64,000 nt of DNA from Metasolibacillus fluoroglycofenilyticus (GCF_003049645.1 NZ_PYWK01000005.1:122582-186581); one strand, 5' to 3'; positions 27,438-37,163 are shown, numbered from the stretch's first letter. Notes: generated by a model from the letters alone, not told the origin. Translations and numbers: made by a program.

Positions 27438-28040
27438 TTATTTTTTACAATCCAAAATAAACATTGAAGCATCCTGTGCCATAAAGATTTTTTCGCCATA
27501 ATAAAAAGTTTTAGATTGAATATTGTTATAACCAATTTTAGCCAAAAGTTCTGCTAGCCTTTTTTGCTCAAAGCCATTGTGTACCATGTCTGAAGCGATA
27601 TTTCCATTTTTATCAAAATCAACGATGAACAAATGCCCATCTGCCTTTAACATTTCATATAATTTTGATAAAACGAATTCCGTATTTTCAATATGCAATA
27701 ATACTTGTGCCATGAAAATACAGTCGACCTGCAAATTTTTTGTGCTTTCATTTTCAATATCCACACATAATGTAGATGCATTTTGAATATCAAATTCCGT
27801 AATTTTCTGTTGTATTTGCTTCACCATATTTTGCGATGCATCAAGAAATAGCACAGATTGAAAGTCATTTAGTAGATACATGCCTACAAGGCCTGTGCCG
27901 CAGCCAAAATCAATAGCATCTTTAGTTGTAGCATTGACTAAACGCTCACGAATGGCATTTGCCGCAAGTTTCGCAATTTCCGTTCTTTCGCTCGTATCAT
28001 AGCTGCTTGCAATCATTTCAAAAATATCGATATTTCCCAT
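27438..28040 (-). CDS. Class I SAM-dependent methyltransferase
   Basis: 200 residues. Motif I is AIDFGCGTGLVGMYLL (about 41-55), with an acidic residue ending strand 2 (SVLFLDAS), then FMAQVLLHIENTE in place of motif IV and DGHLFIVDFDKNG. These are features of small-molecule methyltransferases (UbiE/Methyltransf_11 type). The substrate cannot be assigned. Confidence 0.82.
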   Translation of the reverse strand: MGNIDIFEMIASSYDTSERTEIAKLAANAIRERLVNATTKDAIDFGCGTGLVGMYLLNDFQSVLFLDASQNMVKQIQQKITEFDIQNASTLCVDIENESTKNLQVDCIFMAQVLLHIENTEFVLSKLYEMLKADGHLFIVDFDKNGNIASDMVHNGFEQKRLAELLAKIGYNNIQSKTFYYGEKIFMAQDASMFILDCKK

Positions 28041-28112
28041 TAACTCAACTCCGATTCATTTTCTGATAAAAAAATTTCTTAGCATTTGCGCTTAATAGGC
28101 GAGGCTAGCTTT

Positions 28113-29045
28113 TTAATTCATAAGTTCTTTAATCGTTTCAATGATTAAATCTGGATTTTCTAGATGAATCGAATGTTGATGATTTGTTTTTATTTGTCTT
28201 GTATTTTGAGTTAGCTGACTTAACAAGCCTTGGTGTTCAACCCAAGTAGGGTCTGCATTATTTGAAGACAAAATAACTACTGGTAAGTCTGTGCTCAAAG
28301 CTTTTGAGCTTTTGACTTGTAAAGCTGATTCCTCACTATATAAAAATTCCTTATACACAGCCTCGTATGATTTAGGGTGGTACCCTATGTAGTCGATGTA
28401 TTTTTGATAAGGCTCTGGAAGATATTTGCGTCCGACAGGTTGCTTTAACAGCTTTGGGAAACCTATTCCTGAGGTTAAGTAACCGAATCTAAATAAATTA
28501 AGATTCTTTTTGTGTGATTTCTTACGAACGCTGTCCCATTCATTGCTTAAGTATCTTTTTTCATGTATAGCATCAATAAGAATTAATGCGGCAACTTGCT
28601 CTGGATACTTACTTGCAAATAATCTCATATTTAATCCACCAAAGGAATGCCCAACTAAAATGTATGGAGGCTTTAGCTGTAATTCCTTAAGTATATGTAT
28701 TAAATCGGCTACAACATCTTCACTAGTATACGGTGTGTTTACTGTCGAACTCCAGCCGTAGCCTGCTCTATCAAATGAGAGAACCTTTGCAAAATCAGAT
28801 AGCTGTGGCTGAATATAATGCCAATCTAAAGAACAGCAGCTTAGTCCAGCGTCCAATATTACAGTGTAAGAAGCATCGCTTTCACCAGAAACGATTGCGT
28901 GTATGAATTTATCCTCAACTTTAATTCGCTGACCGATTTCATTTATTTGTCTTTTTCTATTAATGTATTTATTAGTTAATGTAAAAGGGAAGCCGATTAT
29001 TTCTATTATATGTTTAGTCCATTTATCAAATTTCAAGTAAATCAT
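28113..29045 (-). CDS. Alpha/beta hydrolase
   Basis: 310 residues. The nucleophile elbow is VGHSFGG, the oxyanion region follows VILDAGLS, and a late His is in NHQHSIHLENPDLI; an Asp near ILSSNNADP may complete the triad. There is no signal peptide, although the N-terminus is basic and mildly hydrophobic. Esterase, haloperoxidase-like or lipase-like activity is possible; the substrate is unknown. The 288 bases upstream (29046-29333) hold nothing recognisable. Confidence 0.82.
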   Translation of the reverse strand: MIYLKFDKWTKHIIEIIGFPFTLTNKYINRKRQINEIGQRIKVEDKFIHAIVSGESDASYTVILDAGLSCCSLDWHYIQPQLSDFAKVLSFDRAGYGWSSTVNTPYTSEDVVADLIHILKELQLKPPYILVGHSFGGLNMRLFASKYPEQVAALILIDAIHEKRYLSNEWDSVRKKSHKKNLNLFRFGYLTSGIGFPKLLKQPVGRKYLPEPYQKYIDYIGYHPKSYEAVYKEFLYSEESALQVKSSKALSTDLPVVILSSNNADPTWVEHQGLLSQLTQNTRQIKTNHQHSIHLENPDLIIETIKELMN

Positions 29046-29333
29046 CCTTCCTTGTATGAGGAAAATAGTACCATGAATTATGAGAGGGAAGCTAGAGATT
29101 TGCTAGGCCTTTATATTTTATACAGATTATTTATCACGCCTATTAATTATATAAATATTGGGATTGTCAAGGTTATCTCTTAGCTTATCGAAGCGGAGGT
29201 GATATGGTTACATGTCGCAAAGTAAATCTTCCGACAGGAAAAGCGCAGGGGATAAATGCACTTTTAGTAAGTTCAGAAGTATGAGTTGGAGCCCTTGCGT
29301 GTGGAAAGAGCGCCAACCGTAATGGCAATTAGA

Positions 29334-30209
29334 TTATTTATGCCTTAATTTAAAAATCGAAATAGACACCCCTGTAAGTATAATAGTAGTAAATATAATA
29401 ATCATATAGCTTGTTGATTGATTAAGCACAGTGCCATGCAGTTCATAGGATACGCCGTAAATTAATTTGTACTGCTCTATTGCTTCAGTAGGTGCTTCTG
29501 CAAATACTTTAATTAGTGAGTTTTCCATAAAGGCATTGCGCAATAGTAAAGTAGTATGACTAACGGGGAAGTACATAATGATATTTTGTGCAAAGCTTGG
29601 TAGTGCACCAATGGGGACATAGACACCGCATAAAAAACCGATAAGTGTCCCAATGATAGTGCCCAAGGCTGCAAAGGAATTTTGTGTGTTAATAAAAAGT
29701 ACAAAGAAAAAATTCATTATACTAGCTAGTAGGACAGATAAAATTAATAGTCCGCTAACTTTTAGAAAAGAGGAGATGCTTAACAAAGTACCGCCTGCGG
29801 CTACAATAAATATCTCACAAATAATAAAGGCAATGAAAGTGAAAAACAAGCCAATAATAAATGCATTGAGCACATAGCTCATTTGAATTGTCGCGCGGGA
29901 AACAGGTGCTGTTAGAAAATCGGCTGTTGCCTTGGATTCAACATCCTTTATTGCAATCCCAAATGCTGCAAGTGTGGATGAAATCGCAATAATTGATAGC
30001 AATCCCGCTACAAACCATTCATTCACCATTGTAATAAGCTCGGGCGTTGCTTCTGTTGTTTGTTGAAGTGAATCAATTTGTGTTTTTTGTAAAAATAATG
30101 CGTAAAGACTAATAACGATAATAACTGATAATAATGAGAAAAAAACGGCTGCTTTATCACGTCTAAATACTTTATTATTACGTCCAACTAGGCTTAATAG
30201 CGCTTCCAT
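29334..30209 (-). CDS. ABC-2 type transporter permease
   Basis: 291 residues with six membrane helices and an extracytoplasmic loop after helix 1, typical of DrrB/YadH-type ABC-2 permeases. The start is the ATG at 30209, directly preceded by AGGAGG; this lies inside the end of the ATPase gene, an overlap of 32 bases. It pairs with the ATPase for export of a lipid, antibiotic or polymer. The operon begins with a LytTR regulator and DUF3021 protein. Confidence 0.85.
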   Translation of the reverse strand: MEALLSLVGRNNKVFRRDKAAVFFSLLSVIIVISLYALFLQKTQIDSLQQTTEATPELITMVNEWFVAGLLSIIAISSTLAAFGIAIKDVESKATADFLTAPVSRATIQMSYVLNAFIIGLFFTFIAFIICEIFIVAAGGTLLSISSFLKVSGLLILSVLLASIMNFFFVLFINTQNSFAALGTIIGTLIGFLCGVYVPIGALPSFAQNIIMYFPVSHTTLLLRNAFMENSLIKVFAEAPTEAIEQYKLIYGVSYELHGTVLNQSTSYMIIIFTTIILTGVSISIFKLRHK

Positions 30210-31134
30210 TATAAGGTTCCTCCTGTTCCATAATACGTACAAAGACATCGTCCATCGTACCTTTTATTACTTCAAAGGATGCAATGAGAGGCTCTAATCG
30301 ATTTAATAATGCTAATGCATCTAATGTAGATTGGACTCGAATTGTAAAAATGCCTTGTTTTTCTATATAACTAATACTATTTTCTCTAAGCCATGTCATC
30401 CCGTCTGAAAATTCATGGAAGGAAATTGCGAGCTGGTCATAGGCATATTTCACTTTTAAAGCGTCAGGAGTCCCTTCAGCGACAATTTCACCTTGTTTAA
30501 GCACAATTACTTTATGAGCCATTGCAGCCTCTTCCATATAATGTGTTGTTAAAAAAACAGTCATATTAGTTTGTTCCTGTAGTTGTTTAATTGTTTGCCA
30601 GACAAATTGGCGCGTTTGTGGGTCAAGTCCGGTCGTAGGCTCATCTAAAAACAAAATAGTAGGGCGGTGGATGAGTGCTTTCGCAATATCCACTCGCCTT
30701 TTTTGCCCACCAGATAATGTGCCATATTTTTGTTTTTCAATATCTTTTAAATTTAAGTAATTCAAAACAAACTGATAGTTTTCGAGTAGCTGTATTTTTG
30801 ACAGTCCGTACATTTTTCCTCGATGCATTAGGTTTTCATATACTGTCAAACGCTCATCTAACAGACTTTGTTGAAAGACAACACCAATCGACTTGCGAAT
30901 TTCAGCATTGCTAGAGCTATTATCGAGAGTATGACCATTAATCGTTACTACACCACTAGATTTTTTTAATAAGGTACATAAAATTTCAATTGTTGTTGAT
31001 TTACCCGCCCCATTTGTACCAAGAAAGGCGAAAAATGTGCCTTGTTCAACCGAAAATGAAATGCCTTTTACAGCTTCCTTTTTAGCATAGGACTTACGTA
31101 AGTTTTCAACTTGGATAACGGTTTTCACTTTCAT
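30178..31134 (-). CDS. ABC transporter ATP-binding protein (DrrA/CcmA-like)
   Basis: 318 residues. Walker A is GTNGAGKST (39-47), signature LSGGQKRR, Walker B ILFLDEPTTGLD, and the switch His is in LTTHYMEE. The C-terminal ~90 residues resemble the DrrA accessory domain (DDVFVRIMEQ). The start codon overlaps the stop of the DUF3021 gene (ATGA). It energises the permease encoded next. Confidence 0.9.
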   Translation of the reverse strand: MKVKTVIQVENLRKSYAKKEAVKGISFSVEQGTFFAFLGTNGAGKSTTIEILCTLLKKSSGVVTINGHTLDNSSSNAEIRKSIGVVFQQSLLDERLTVYENLMHRGKMYGLSKIQLLENYQFVLNYLNLKDIEKQKYGTLSGGQKRRVDIAKALIHRPTILFLDEPTTGLDPQTRQFVWQTIKQLQEQTNMTVFLTTHYMEEAAMAHKVIVLKQGEIVAEGTPDALKVKYAYDQLAISFHEFSDGMTWLRENSISYIEKQGIFTIRVQSTLDALALLNRLEPLIASFEVIKGTMDDVFVRIMEQEEPYNGSAIKPSWT

Positions 31135-31541
31135 TGCCCCCTTCGCTTTTGAATCATTTTATTAATTTGTTCGATATCCTTCTTCTGTAGTAAATACATC
31201 ATCGTCCAAACGATAAAATAAATAATTGCCACTGAGATGAGTACATTGACGATTCCAAAATGAGTAAACCATTCACCGAAATAACCAGCAACTACTACGA
31301 AAAGGGTTACGCCAATTAAGTGAGAGAGAAGCTGTAATGCAAAAGGTATACGTTCAGCCTCAAAAAGCAGAGATAGCGGTCCAATGGCAGCACCTAAAAC
31401 TGTAGCAATAATGATTTGTTGAAGTAGTGCTTCACCTGATATAAGCGTGTTTGATTCAGAAAGTACACTAATTGTTACTAAAATATAAGAGCTACTAAGT
31501 GCAATCAGTATGCCGATAACAATCATGCGTAAAATTTTCAT
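31131..31541 (-). CDS. DUF3021 family membrane protein
   Basis: 136 residues with four membrane helices and a basic tail (KKDIEQINKMIQKRRGQ). DUF3021 proteins are habitually encoded beside a LytTR DNA-binding protein, as here, and are thought to modulate it; that role is inference. The start is the ATG at 31541 with GAAAGGA eight bases upstream. Its end overlaps the ATPase start by four bases. Confidence 0.78.
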   Translation of the reverse strand: MKILRMIVIGILIALSSSYILVTISVLSESNTLISGEALLQQIIIATVLGAAIGPLSLLFEAERIPFALQLLSHLIGVTLFVVVAGYFGEWFTHFGIVNVLISVAIIYFIVWTMMYLLQKKDIEQINKMIQKRRGQ

Positions 31542-31545
31542 TCTA

Positions 31546-32001
31546 TCAATCCTTTCCAATGCCGAGATGGCGCTTCAAGTCTTTTAAATATTTGCGGCTT
31601 ACAGGAATGCTCGTAGCGTTTTCGAGCAAAAGCTGGGTTGTTCCAATCTTACCCATTTGGATTGAGGAAATTTTGTGAATATTGACGAGTGTCGATTTAT
31701 TTACTCTGACAAAATCCTTCGCTAATTGTTTTTCTAGCTCGTATAATTTTCGCTTCGCTTCATATTCTTGCTCATCTGTTTGCAAGTAAATTTTCGAATC
31801 TTCGGCATAGATAGAAAAAATATCAGTGATTTTGAGCAAATGAATTTCTTGCTGTAAATAACCATCAATTACACCTGCATGCACAGTATTGGCAGCTTTT
31901 AATTGCTTCATCAACTGTTCAATTTGTTCATTATATTCCTTTGCATATATATGAATCTCTGTTTGTTCTAAGGCACTGTTAATTGTTAATTGAATTTTCA
32001 A
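31546..32001 (-). CDS. LytTR-domain transcriptional regulator
   Basis: 151 residues without a receiver domain. The LytTR DNA-binding domain covers about 50-148 (FSIYAEDSKIYLQT, VRVNKSTLVNIHKISSI, ATSIPVSRKYLKDLKRHL). The TTG start at 32001 has AAGGAGG seven bases upstream. It is the first gene of a four-gene operon (LytTR, DUF3021, ATPase, permease) and presumably autoregulates it. Unlike LytR it has no phosphoacceptor, so its signal probably comes through the DUF3021 membrane partner. Confidence 0.85.
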   Translation of the reverse strand: MKIQLTINSALEQTEIHIYAKEYNEQIEQLMKQLKAANTVHAGVIDGYLQQEIHLLKITDIFSIYAEDSKIYLQTDEQEYEAKRKLYELEKQLAKDFVRVNKSTLVNIHKISSIQMGKIGTTQLLLENATSIPVSRKYLKDLKRHLGIGKD

Positions 32002-32142
32002 TTGGGGGCCTCCTTATTACCTCAAATCGAATTCGCTATAATTAATGTAGCATAGAAAAATTTGCATATGCGAAATTTTCGGATAAGTGGTTAGATTTTC
32101 GATATAAGGAGTAGATTTTGGAGAGTAAAATACACGATAGGC

Positions 32143-32290
32143 TTTAACTTCTTTCAGCAGGGTATAGTGCGATGAGTAACCGCAGGAGCAAATTATTTTG
32201 TATCGATAGGAAGGCAACAGGTACAGAAGCCTTCGTGATGAGGTCAGTTAACTTTGGCGTAATTGTTAATTAGTTTCACCAAACACTCCA
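32143..32290. repeat. Second intergenic repeat family, copy 2 (diverged)
   Basis: Blocks TTTAACTTCTTTCAGC, GATGAGGTCAGTTAA and TTTCACCAAACA match 18320-18542 in the same order; it also contains GAGTAACCGCAGGAGCA, found in the nested module of the long elements. The rest of 32002-32479 contains no recognisable gene. Confidence 0.45.
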
Positions 32291-32479
32291 TATGTCGAGA
32301 GGGGATATGGTAATACAATATGAGGGGGGACAATTTAGTTTAAATATTAACTTATATTACTGGATAGTGTCAGTTACTATCGCTTGAATGTTTATTTACA
32401 CACTTAATAGCAAACAGAGACAAGCACTGTTTGCTATTAGTAAAGTTTCCTGTTATTCTTATTATCTTTGGGCTAACGT

Positions 32480-33334
32480 CTAAATACGCATTAATGCACC
32501 ATCAGGTTTTGATAACTCCTGTTCTGTTATCTGATTCATTTTACAAAAGTGTTTTAAAAACTGTTGTGCTAGCTCTCGTTCCGTTGGGTCACTTTTCAAT
32601 GAGACTATATCGTGCAAAATTTGAGCCATCCATAAATTGTCGAAATATCGGTATTTGCCTGTTTTCCATGTCATATTCTGCGGAGATTTTTCGTTTACAT
32701 AGTATTTCCAAAATAGCATCTGATTTGCTTCTTGTTCTGTAAGTTGGAGTTTGTATTTTGAATGAGCAGGAATATAGCCATCTTCACAAAGTTTACCGAT
32801 AAAATCTTCATTCACCATATAGACACCTAAAATACGTCTGTCTTTTTCAGGCATGTTGGAATCTATTGCCGTTAACAGGACAGCGCTATTTTGATGCAAG
32901 CGAATCGGTTTGTTTGGTTTCCCTTTGTTAGTACCGCTTTTTATTACACCCGAAAAAACCTTCCACTCTGAAAAAGAACTACTCTGTTCTTCTATGTCAC
33001 ACCAAAAAACCATTTGTGATTTGGGATGAAGTTTATGGTTATTCATAAGCTTTTCATATTCCAAGCGGAGCTCCTGTTTTTTTCGTTGAAGTTTTTTTTC
33101 TTCTTCCTTCTTCTGTTCTTCCTTTTTTTGTTCTATTTCTCTTTGCTGTATAATTTTTTCAAGTGAATTAGCAGCACTTTCATCATGCAGTTTTAGGTGT
33201 TTTCCAAATACATCAGGGAAAATGAACTTTTTACTTTCCGTTGCGAAATGTATTTCGATAGTGGAGTCATTATGTTTAACTATACTCCCTGTGCCAAAAC
33301 GTTTGTGTGTAACTTTCTTATTGATTAGATTCAT
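32480..33334 (-). CDS. Hypothetical protein with Tudor/KOW-like N-terminus and coiled coil
   Basis: 284 residues, no family assigned. Residues 1-40 (VTHKRFGTGSIVKHNDSTIEIHF) resemble the small beta-barrel at UvrD/PcrA C-termini that contacts RNA polymerase or nucleic acid. About 58-98 is a Lys/Glu/Gln-rich coiled coil. The remainder (FWCDIEEQSSSFSEWKVFSGVIKSG ... LLTAIDSNMPEKDRRILGVYMV) looks like a folded domain that reads small ligands or peptides, but I cannot name it. Good GGAGGG site, cytoplasmic. It stands alone between a repeat and a candidate small RNA. Confidence 0.7.
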   Translation of the reverse strand: MNLINKKVTHKRFGTGSIVKHNDSTIEIHFATESKKFIFPDVFGKHLKLHDESAANSLEKIIQQREIEQKKEEQKKEEEKKLQRKKQELRLEYEKLMNNHKLHPKSQMVFWCDIEEQSSSFSEWKVFSGVIKSGTNKGKPNKPIRLHQNSAVLLTAIDSNMPEKDRRILGVYMVNEDFIGKLCEDGYIPAHSKYKLQLTEQEANQMLFWKYYVNEKSPQNMTWKTGKYRYFDNLWMAQILHDIVSLKSDPTERELAQQFLKHFCKMNQITEQELSKPDGALMRI

Positions 33335-33611
33335 TATTTTAGCCCTCCTTATAGAATAAAAAAATCGGTTACTATTAGTTAATAATTAGTGATTTTATCC
33401 AACTAACTTCTTTTGAAACCCATACAATTGCTTGAACTTTTCTTCCATAAAAAAGAGATATAAAAAAACGCATCCATAATTCTATCTACAAAAGTACAGC
33501 GGAATTAGGAATACGATTGAAAAAACAATTGTAAAATTATTATAACATTTTTCTGAAAAATTCACAAATTTATTATTGACAATGCGCTTTATCGTGAGGT
33601 AAAATGAAATT

Positions 33612-33826
33612 TTGTTCCTTGGAATGAAGGTTGCGATGTTTGTTTGAATTGCATCTTGAATTGGTAGATGTGTCTAACAATTGAGGTGTAGCTCACTTTT
33701 TAATTATACTAATCTAACCGTGCGACAACTTCACGATATGTGAAGTGTATGTGGCAACACAGGGATAATCCCTCTATATATAAAGTACAAAAAACGAAAT
33801 TGCATGTCGCAACTTCGTTTTTTTTT
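33612..33826 (+). ncRNA. Candidate small RNA with own promoter and terminator
   Basis: A consensus-like promoter (TTGACA at 33576-33581, 18 bases, TAAAAT at 33600-33605) predicts a start near 33612. A strong terminator (AAAACGAAATTGC/GCAACTTCGTTTT then TTTTT) ends at 33826. The ~215 bases between contain no convincing reading frame but have hairpins ACTTCAC...GTGAAGT and AGGGAT...ATCCCT. This fits an independent small RNA, though an undetected small peptide is possible. The rest of the 33335-33983 gap is AT-rich without other signals. Confidence 0.4.
33791..33826 (+). terminator. Terminator of the candidate small RNA
   Basis: A 13-base stem with one G-T pair, five-base loop ATGTC, and a run of T. 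No rightward coding gene precedes it. Confidence 0.75.
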
Positions 33827-33983
33827 GAATGGACTGAAACTAATTATATCCCTGCTTCTTCTTTTAAATTGATACGTGCATGTGAACATAATTCATTTCA
33901 ATACAAATATCTTTTTGAATAAAGATACATCATGTTACTCAAGTATAAAAGAATCGTTGCATATGATTGATTACCATCGGACA

Positions 33984-36900
33984 CTAGATTTTCACAACAA
34001 AGGATACTACTGTCCCTTGATTTGGTGCACTTTTAATTTGAAGACCTGTACCAAAAAGTCTCATTAATCGTTGATTCGTATTAATTAAACCAATGCTCGT
34101 CTGGTTATCATTCTTTCTTTCCAATAAGCTTTGTAATTGAGTATCATCCATACCAACACCATCATCTTCAATTGAAATCTCAACATAATCTTCATGAACA
34201 GAAACTCTAATAACGATTTTTCCTCCACTGATACGCTTCATAATTCCATGTCTTACGGCATTTTCTACTAAGGGTTGAATTGTCAGGAAAGGAATCTTGA
34301 GATCTTTATATTCATCCATTTTCCAAACAACCTGTAATCTATCGCCGAAACGCACTTGTTCAATATTCAGATAAGATCGCACAATATTTAATTCTTCTTC
34401 TATTGGGATTAACCCTTCAATATTTTGAAATTGAAATTTGCTTCTTAAAAAATCGCTCAAATTATTTAGCATATCATTCATCTTATCTAAGTCGGTGGAA
34501 CTTAATGCAATGACTGAATTTAATGTATTGAATAGAAAGTGGGGCTGAATTTGAGCTTGTAACCATGCAGCCTCTAATTGTAATTGTTCGCGAACTACTT
34601 TTTTTATAGTTGTGAGCGCCTTAACTCTCGATCTAAACTCCAACATTTCAACAGGCTTTGTCACATAATCGTTAGCACCAGCTAAAAAACCAGCTTGTAT
34701 ATTATTTGGCTCACTCCTAGCGGTAAGTAGTAAGATAGGGAGCTCTGTAGGTGAATAACGATTACGAATCTTCTTGGTTAACTCATAGCCAGACATCTGT
34801 GGCATCATGATATCAGAAATAACTAAACTAAATTCCTTTCCATCTAATTTCTCAAGAGCTTCTTTTCCACTCGTCGCGATAGTGATTTCATATTGTTCAA
34901 CTGATAAAATCGATTGAAGCACTTGTAGATTAATCGGATCATCATCAACAATTAATATGGATGGCTGCGCGGACTTTGCCTCCATTAATGTCGTTTGATC
35001 TGTAGCAACTGATGTTTCTAGATTCGCCAAATCGATGGAAGTTTCAATTACATGACTCTCAGACTTTCTTTGAAATGTGGTGTACTGACCTTTCATGGAT
35101 GAAATATTTTTATTTTTTTCATACTCATCCAACGGGGCCAACTTTAGTGAGAAGGTGAACTTTGACCCTTTTCCAATTGTTGACGATACTTCTAGTTGTC
35201 CGTCATGCAGTTCAACTAATTGTTTACTTATATTCAAACCTAATCCAAGGCCGCCTTCATTCATTGCTTCATCTGCCGCTTGCTCATAAGGTTGAAACAA
35301 ACGTTCCATAAAATTCTCGTTCATTCCTATCCCTGTGTCGGATATCATAATAAACGCTTTTTTATCCTCTACCTTAGCTTGAATGCAAATTTCACCTTCA
35401 TTCGTGTATTTCACAGCATTGTGAAGTAAATTATAGATAATTTGATTGACCCGATTCTCGTCTGCAATCACAGGTGGAAAATCCTCTGGAATTTGATTAA
35501 CAATTTTTACTGGCTTGACTTCAACAAGGAATTGCAGCATGTCGATTACACCAGTGACAATGGGCTGAATCGTAATATTTTTTTTCTGTAGACGCGGATG
35601 CCCCTCCCTAAGGCTTGCGGCATCAAGTAAATCATTTAATAACAATGACATCCGCCGACCGACCGCTAAAATTGTTTCAAGTTCATGGACACTTCTGTTC
35701 TTTAATAGATGTCTTTCTCTATTTAATATTGATTGAGACATGTTAATCATCCCATGAAGTGGATTCTTAAACTCATGGGAGGTGTTCGCTAAAAATTCGT
35801 CTTTATGCTCATTCATTTTTTGTAATCTTAATGCAAGTTTCTCTGTTTCAGCATGCATTTTAAGATAATCCTTGAACCAAATGGAGGCAAAACAACCAAT
35901 AGAAATAATCAAATCGAATGGGTAATGAACAATACTTATGCCCGCTTCTCTCCAATAGATACCCCAAATAAAATGGTGAATGGCTGCTGTAAAGGAAAGT
36001 AATAATAAAACGTTACCTGTGATATCTATATAAATTTTTTTAATTATCGCAAATAGCGCGACAGCAACTGCAAATCCTGCCAATAGATAATAAACAGGAA
36101 ACAACATCATAATTTGAGTCGGAGATAAAAACAAAGTAATGATGGCCATCCCGATGCAGACAATCGAGTATATGTATGTCATAATCCGCCTATAAGACAG
36201 CTTAGAATGGTCTATGCACTGTAACAACGCAAAGGAAGCAATCGGAATTGTCACATTTGCTAAACGAAAATCCCACTCATATCCAACATTAAATAGTAGG
36301 TGAAATAATTTTTCATCATTGCTTATTAAATTCATTAACGTTATACATAACAAAAGCAAAGAAAAGGATAGCAGCTTTTTCTCACGATTTCCTAAAAAAT
36401 ATAGAACAAAGGCATAAACCGAGTGGATTAAGAATATTACTGAAGCTAATACTTGCATGGATAAAGACAAGTTTCTTTCAGTAGACATGGCCGCTTCTGA
36501 ACCAAATTTTATCGATCGAATCATACCGCTTCGTCGAACATCTTTAAAATTTGCTGCTTGAATAACAATTTCAATTACACCATTTTCATCTGCTGTGAAG
36601 GTTGCTGAATAGGGCAAATTTTTTGCTTTGTATTCATCTTCAGTTTTACCTACTTGTCCTGACCCGGCCAAGTGTCGCCCATTAATATATAATTCAGAAG
36701 AACTACGTACACTTGGTACGTATAGACTGTAATTCATCCTCTCAGTCGGATTTACAATTATACGTAAGCGATAGGAACCATATCCATAAGGAGTTGATGC
36801 TCCATCATAAAGGCCCTCATTCCACCTACCTGGTACTTGAACAAGCTTCCTCTGTTGATTGCTTGAATTAGTTTGCGGTTCATCATCTATCAACCATTGT

Positions 36901-37163
36901 GACGGGTAAAACTCCCACTCCCCGTCAAGCAACAGAACTTCCTCCTCCTGCGTATTCCAATCCAGCAAATCCAATTGTCCATTCTCTATTTGCGTATGTG
37001 AGAGGTTTTGAAACGTAGCCTCCCATAAAATACGAGAGCCTGATAATATGAGTATAAATAATCCTATCATTATGAAAATATGTCTATTTTTCATATATGT
37101 TTTCGCAGAATCAACTCTGCCTCCCCTCTCTATCCAACTATCTTGGTTATTTACATGAAGCAT
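33984..37163 (-). CDS. Second hybrid sensor kinase with 7TM sensor, receiver and LytS-type kinase module
   Basis: 1059 residues, same architecture as the kinase at 40. Visible: membrane anchor (about 29-47), DISM-like region with LLDGEWEFYP (about 78-87), seven membrane helices (about 235-430), HisKA SHEFKNPLH (His 463), ATPase with HNAVKYTN, receiver VISDIMMP (Asp 784), LytS-type QPHFLFN (His 875) and a second ATPase with QPLVENAVRHG. No response regulator lies beside it, so it is an orphan kinase or signals to a distant partner. The start is uncertain. The first ATG (37163) has only a weak site, while Met24 (ATG at 37094) gives a cleaner membrane anchor; a GGGGAGG lies 27 bases before it with a GCAGA/TCTGC hairpin between. 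Confidence 0.87.
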   Translation of the reverse strand: MLHVNNQDSWIERGGRVDSAKTYMKNRHIFIMIGLFILILSGSRILWEATFQNLSHTQIENGQLDLLDWNTQEEEVLLLDGEWEFYPSQWLIDDEPQTNSSNQQRKLVQVPGRWNEGLYDGASTPYGYGSYRLRIIVNPTERMNYSLYVPSVRSSSELYINGRHLAGSGQVGKTEDEYKAKNLPYSATFTADENGVIEIVIQAANFKDVRRSGMIRSIKFGSEAAMSTERNLSLSMQVLASVIFLIHSVYAFVLYFLGNREKKLLSFSLLLLCITLMNLISNDEKLFHLLFNVGYEWDFRLANVTIPIASFALLQCIDHSKLSYRRIMTYIYSIVCIGMAIITLFLSPTQIMMLFPVYYLLAGFAVAVALFAIIKKIYIDITGNVLLLLSFTAAIHHFIWGIYWREAGISIVHYPFDLIISIGCFASIWFKDYLKMHAETEKLALRLQKMNEHKDEFLANTSHEFKNPLHGMINMSQSILNRERHLLKNRSVHELETILAVGRRMSLLLNDLLDAASLREGHPRLQKKNITIQPIVTGVIDMLQFLVEVKPVKIVNQIPEDFPPVIADENRVNQIIYNLLHNAVKYTNEGEICIQAKVEDKKAFIMISDTGIGMNENFMERLFQPYEQAADEAMNEGGLGLGLNISKQLVELHDGQLEVSSTIGKGSKFTFSLKLAPLDEYEKNKNISSMKGQYTTFQRKSESHVIETSIDLANLETSVATDQTTLMEAKSAQPSILIVDDDPINLQVLQSILSVEQYEITIATSGKEALEKLDGKEFSLVISDIMMPQMSGYELTKKIRNRYSPTELPILLLTARSEPNNIQAGFLAGANDYVTKPVEMLEFRSRVKALTTIKKVVREQLQLEAAWLQAQIQPHFLFNTLNSVIALSSTDLDKMNDMLNNLSDFLRSKFQFQNIEGLIPIEEELNIVRSYLNIEQVRFGDRLQVVWKMDEYKDLKIPFLTIQPLVENAVRHGIMKRISGGKIVIRVSVHEDYVEISIEDDGVGMDDTQLQSLLERKNDNQTSIGLINTNQRLMRLFGTGLQIKSAPNQGTVVSFVVKI

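Noticed and set aside
33740..33922. 60-codon frame overlapping the candidate small RNA
   Set aside because: It reads straight through the strong terminator at 33791-33826 and has no ribosome site.
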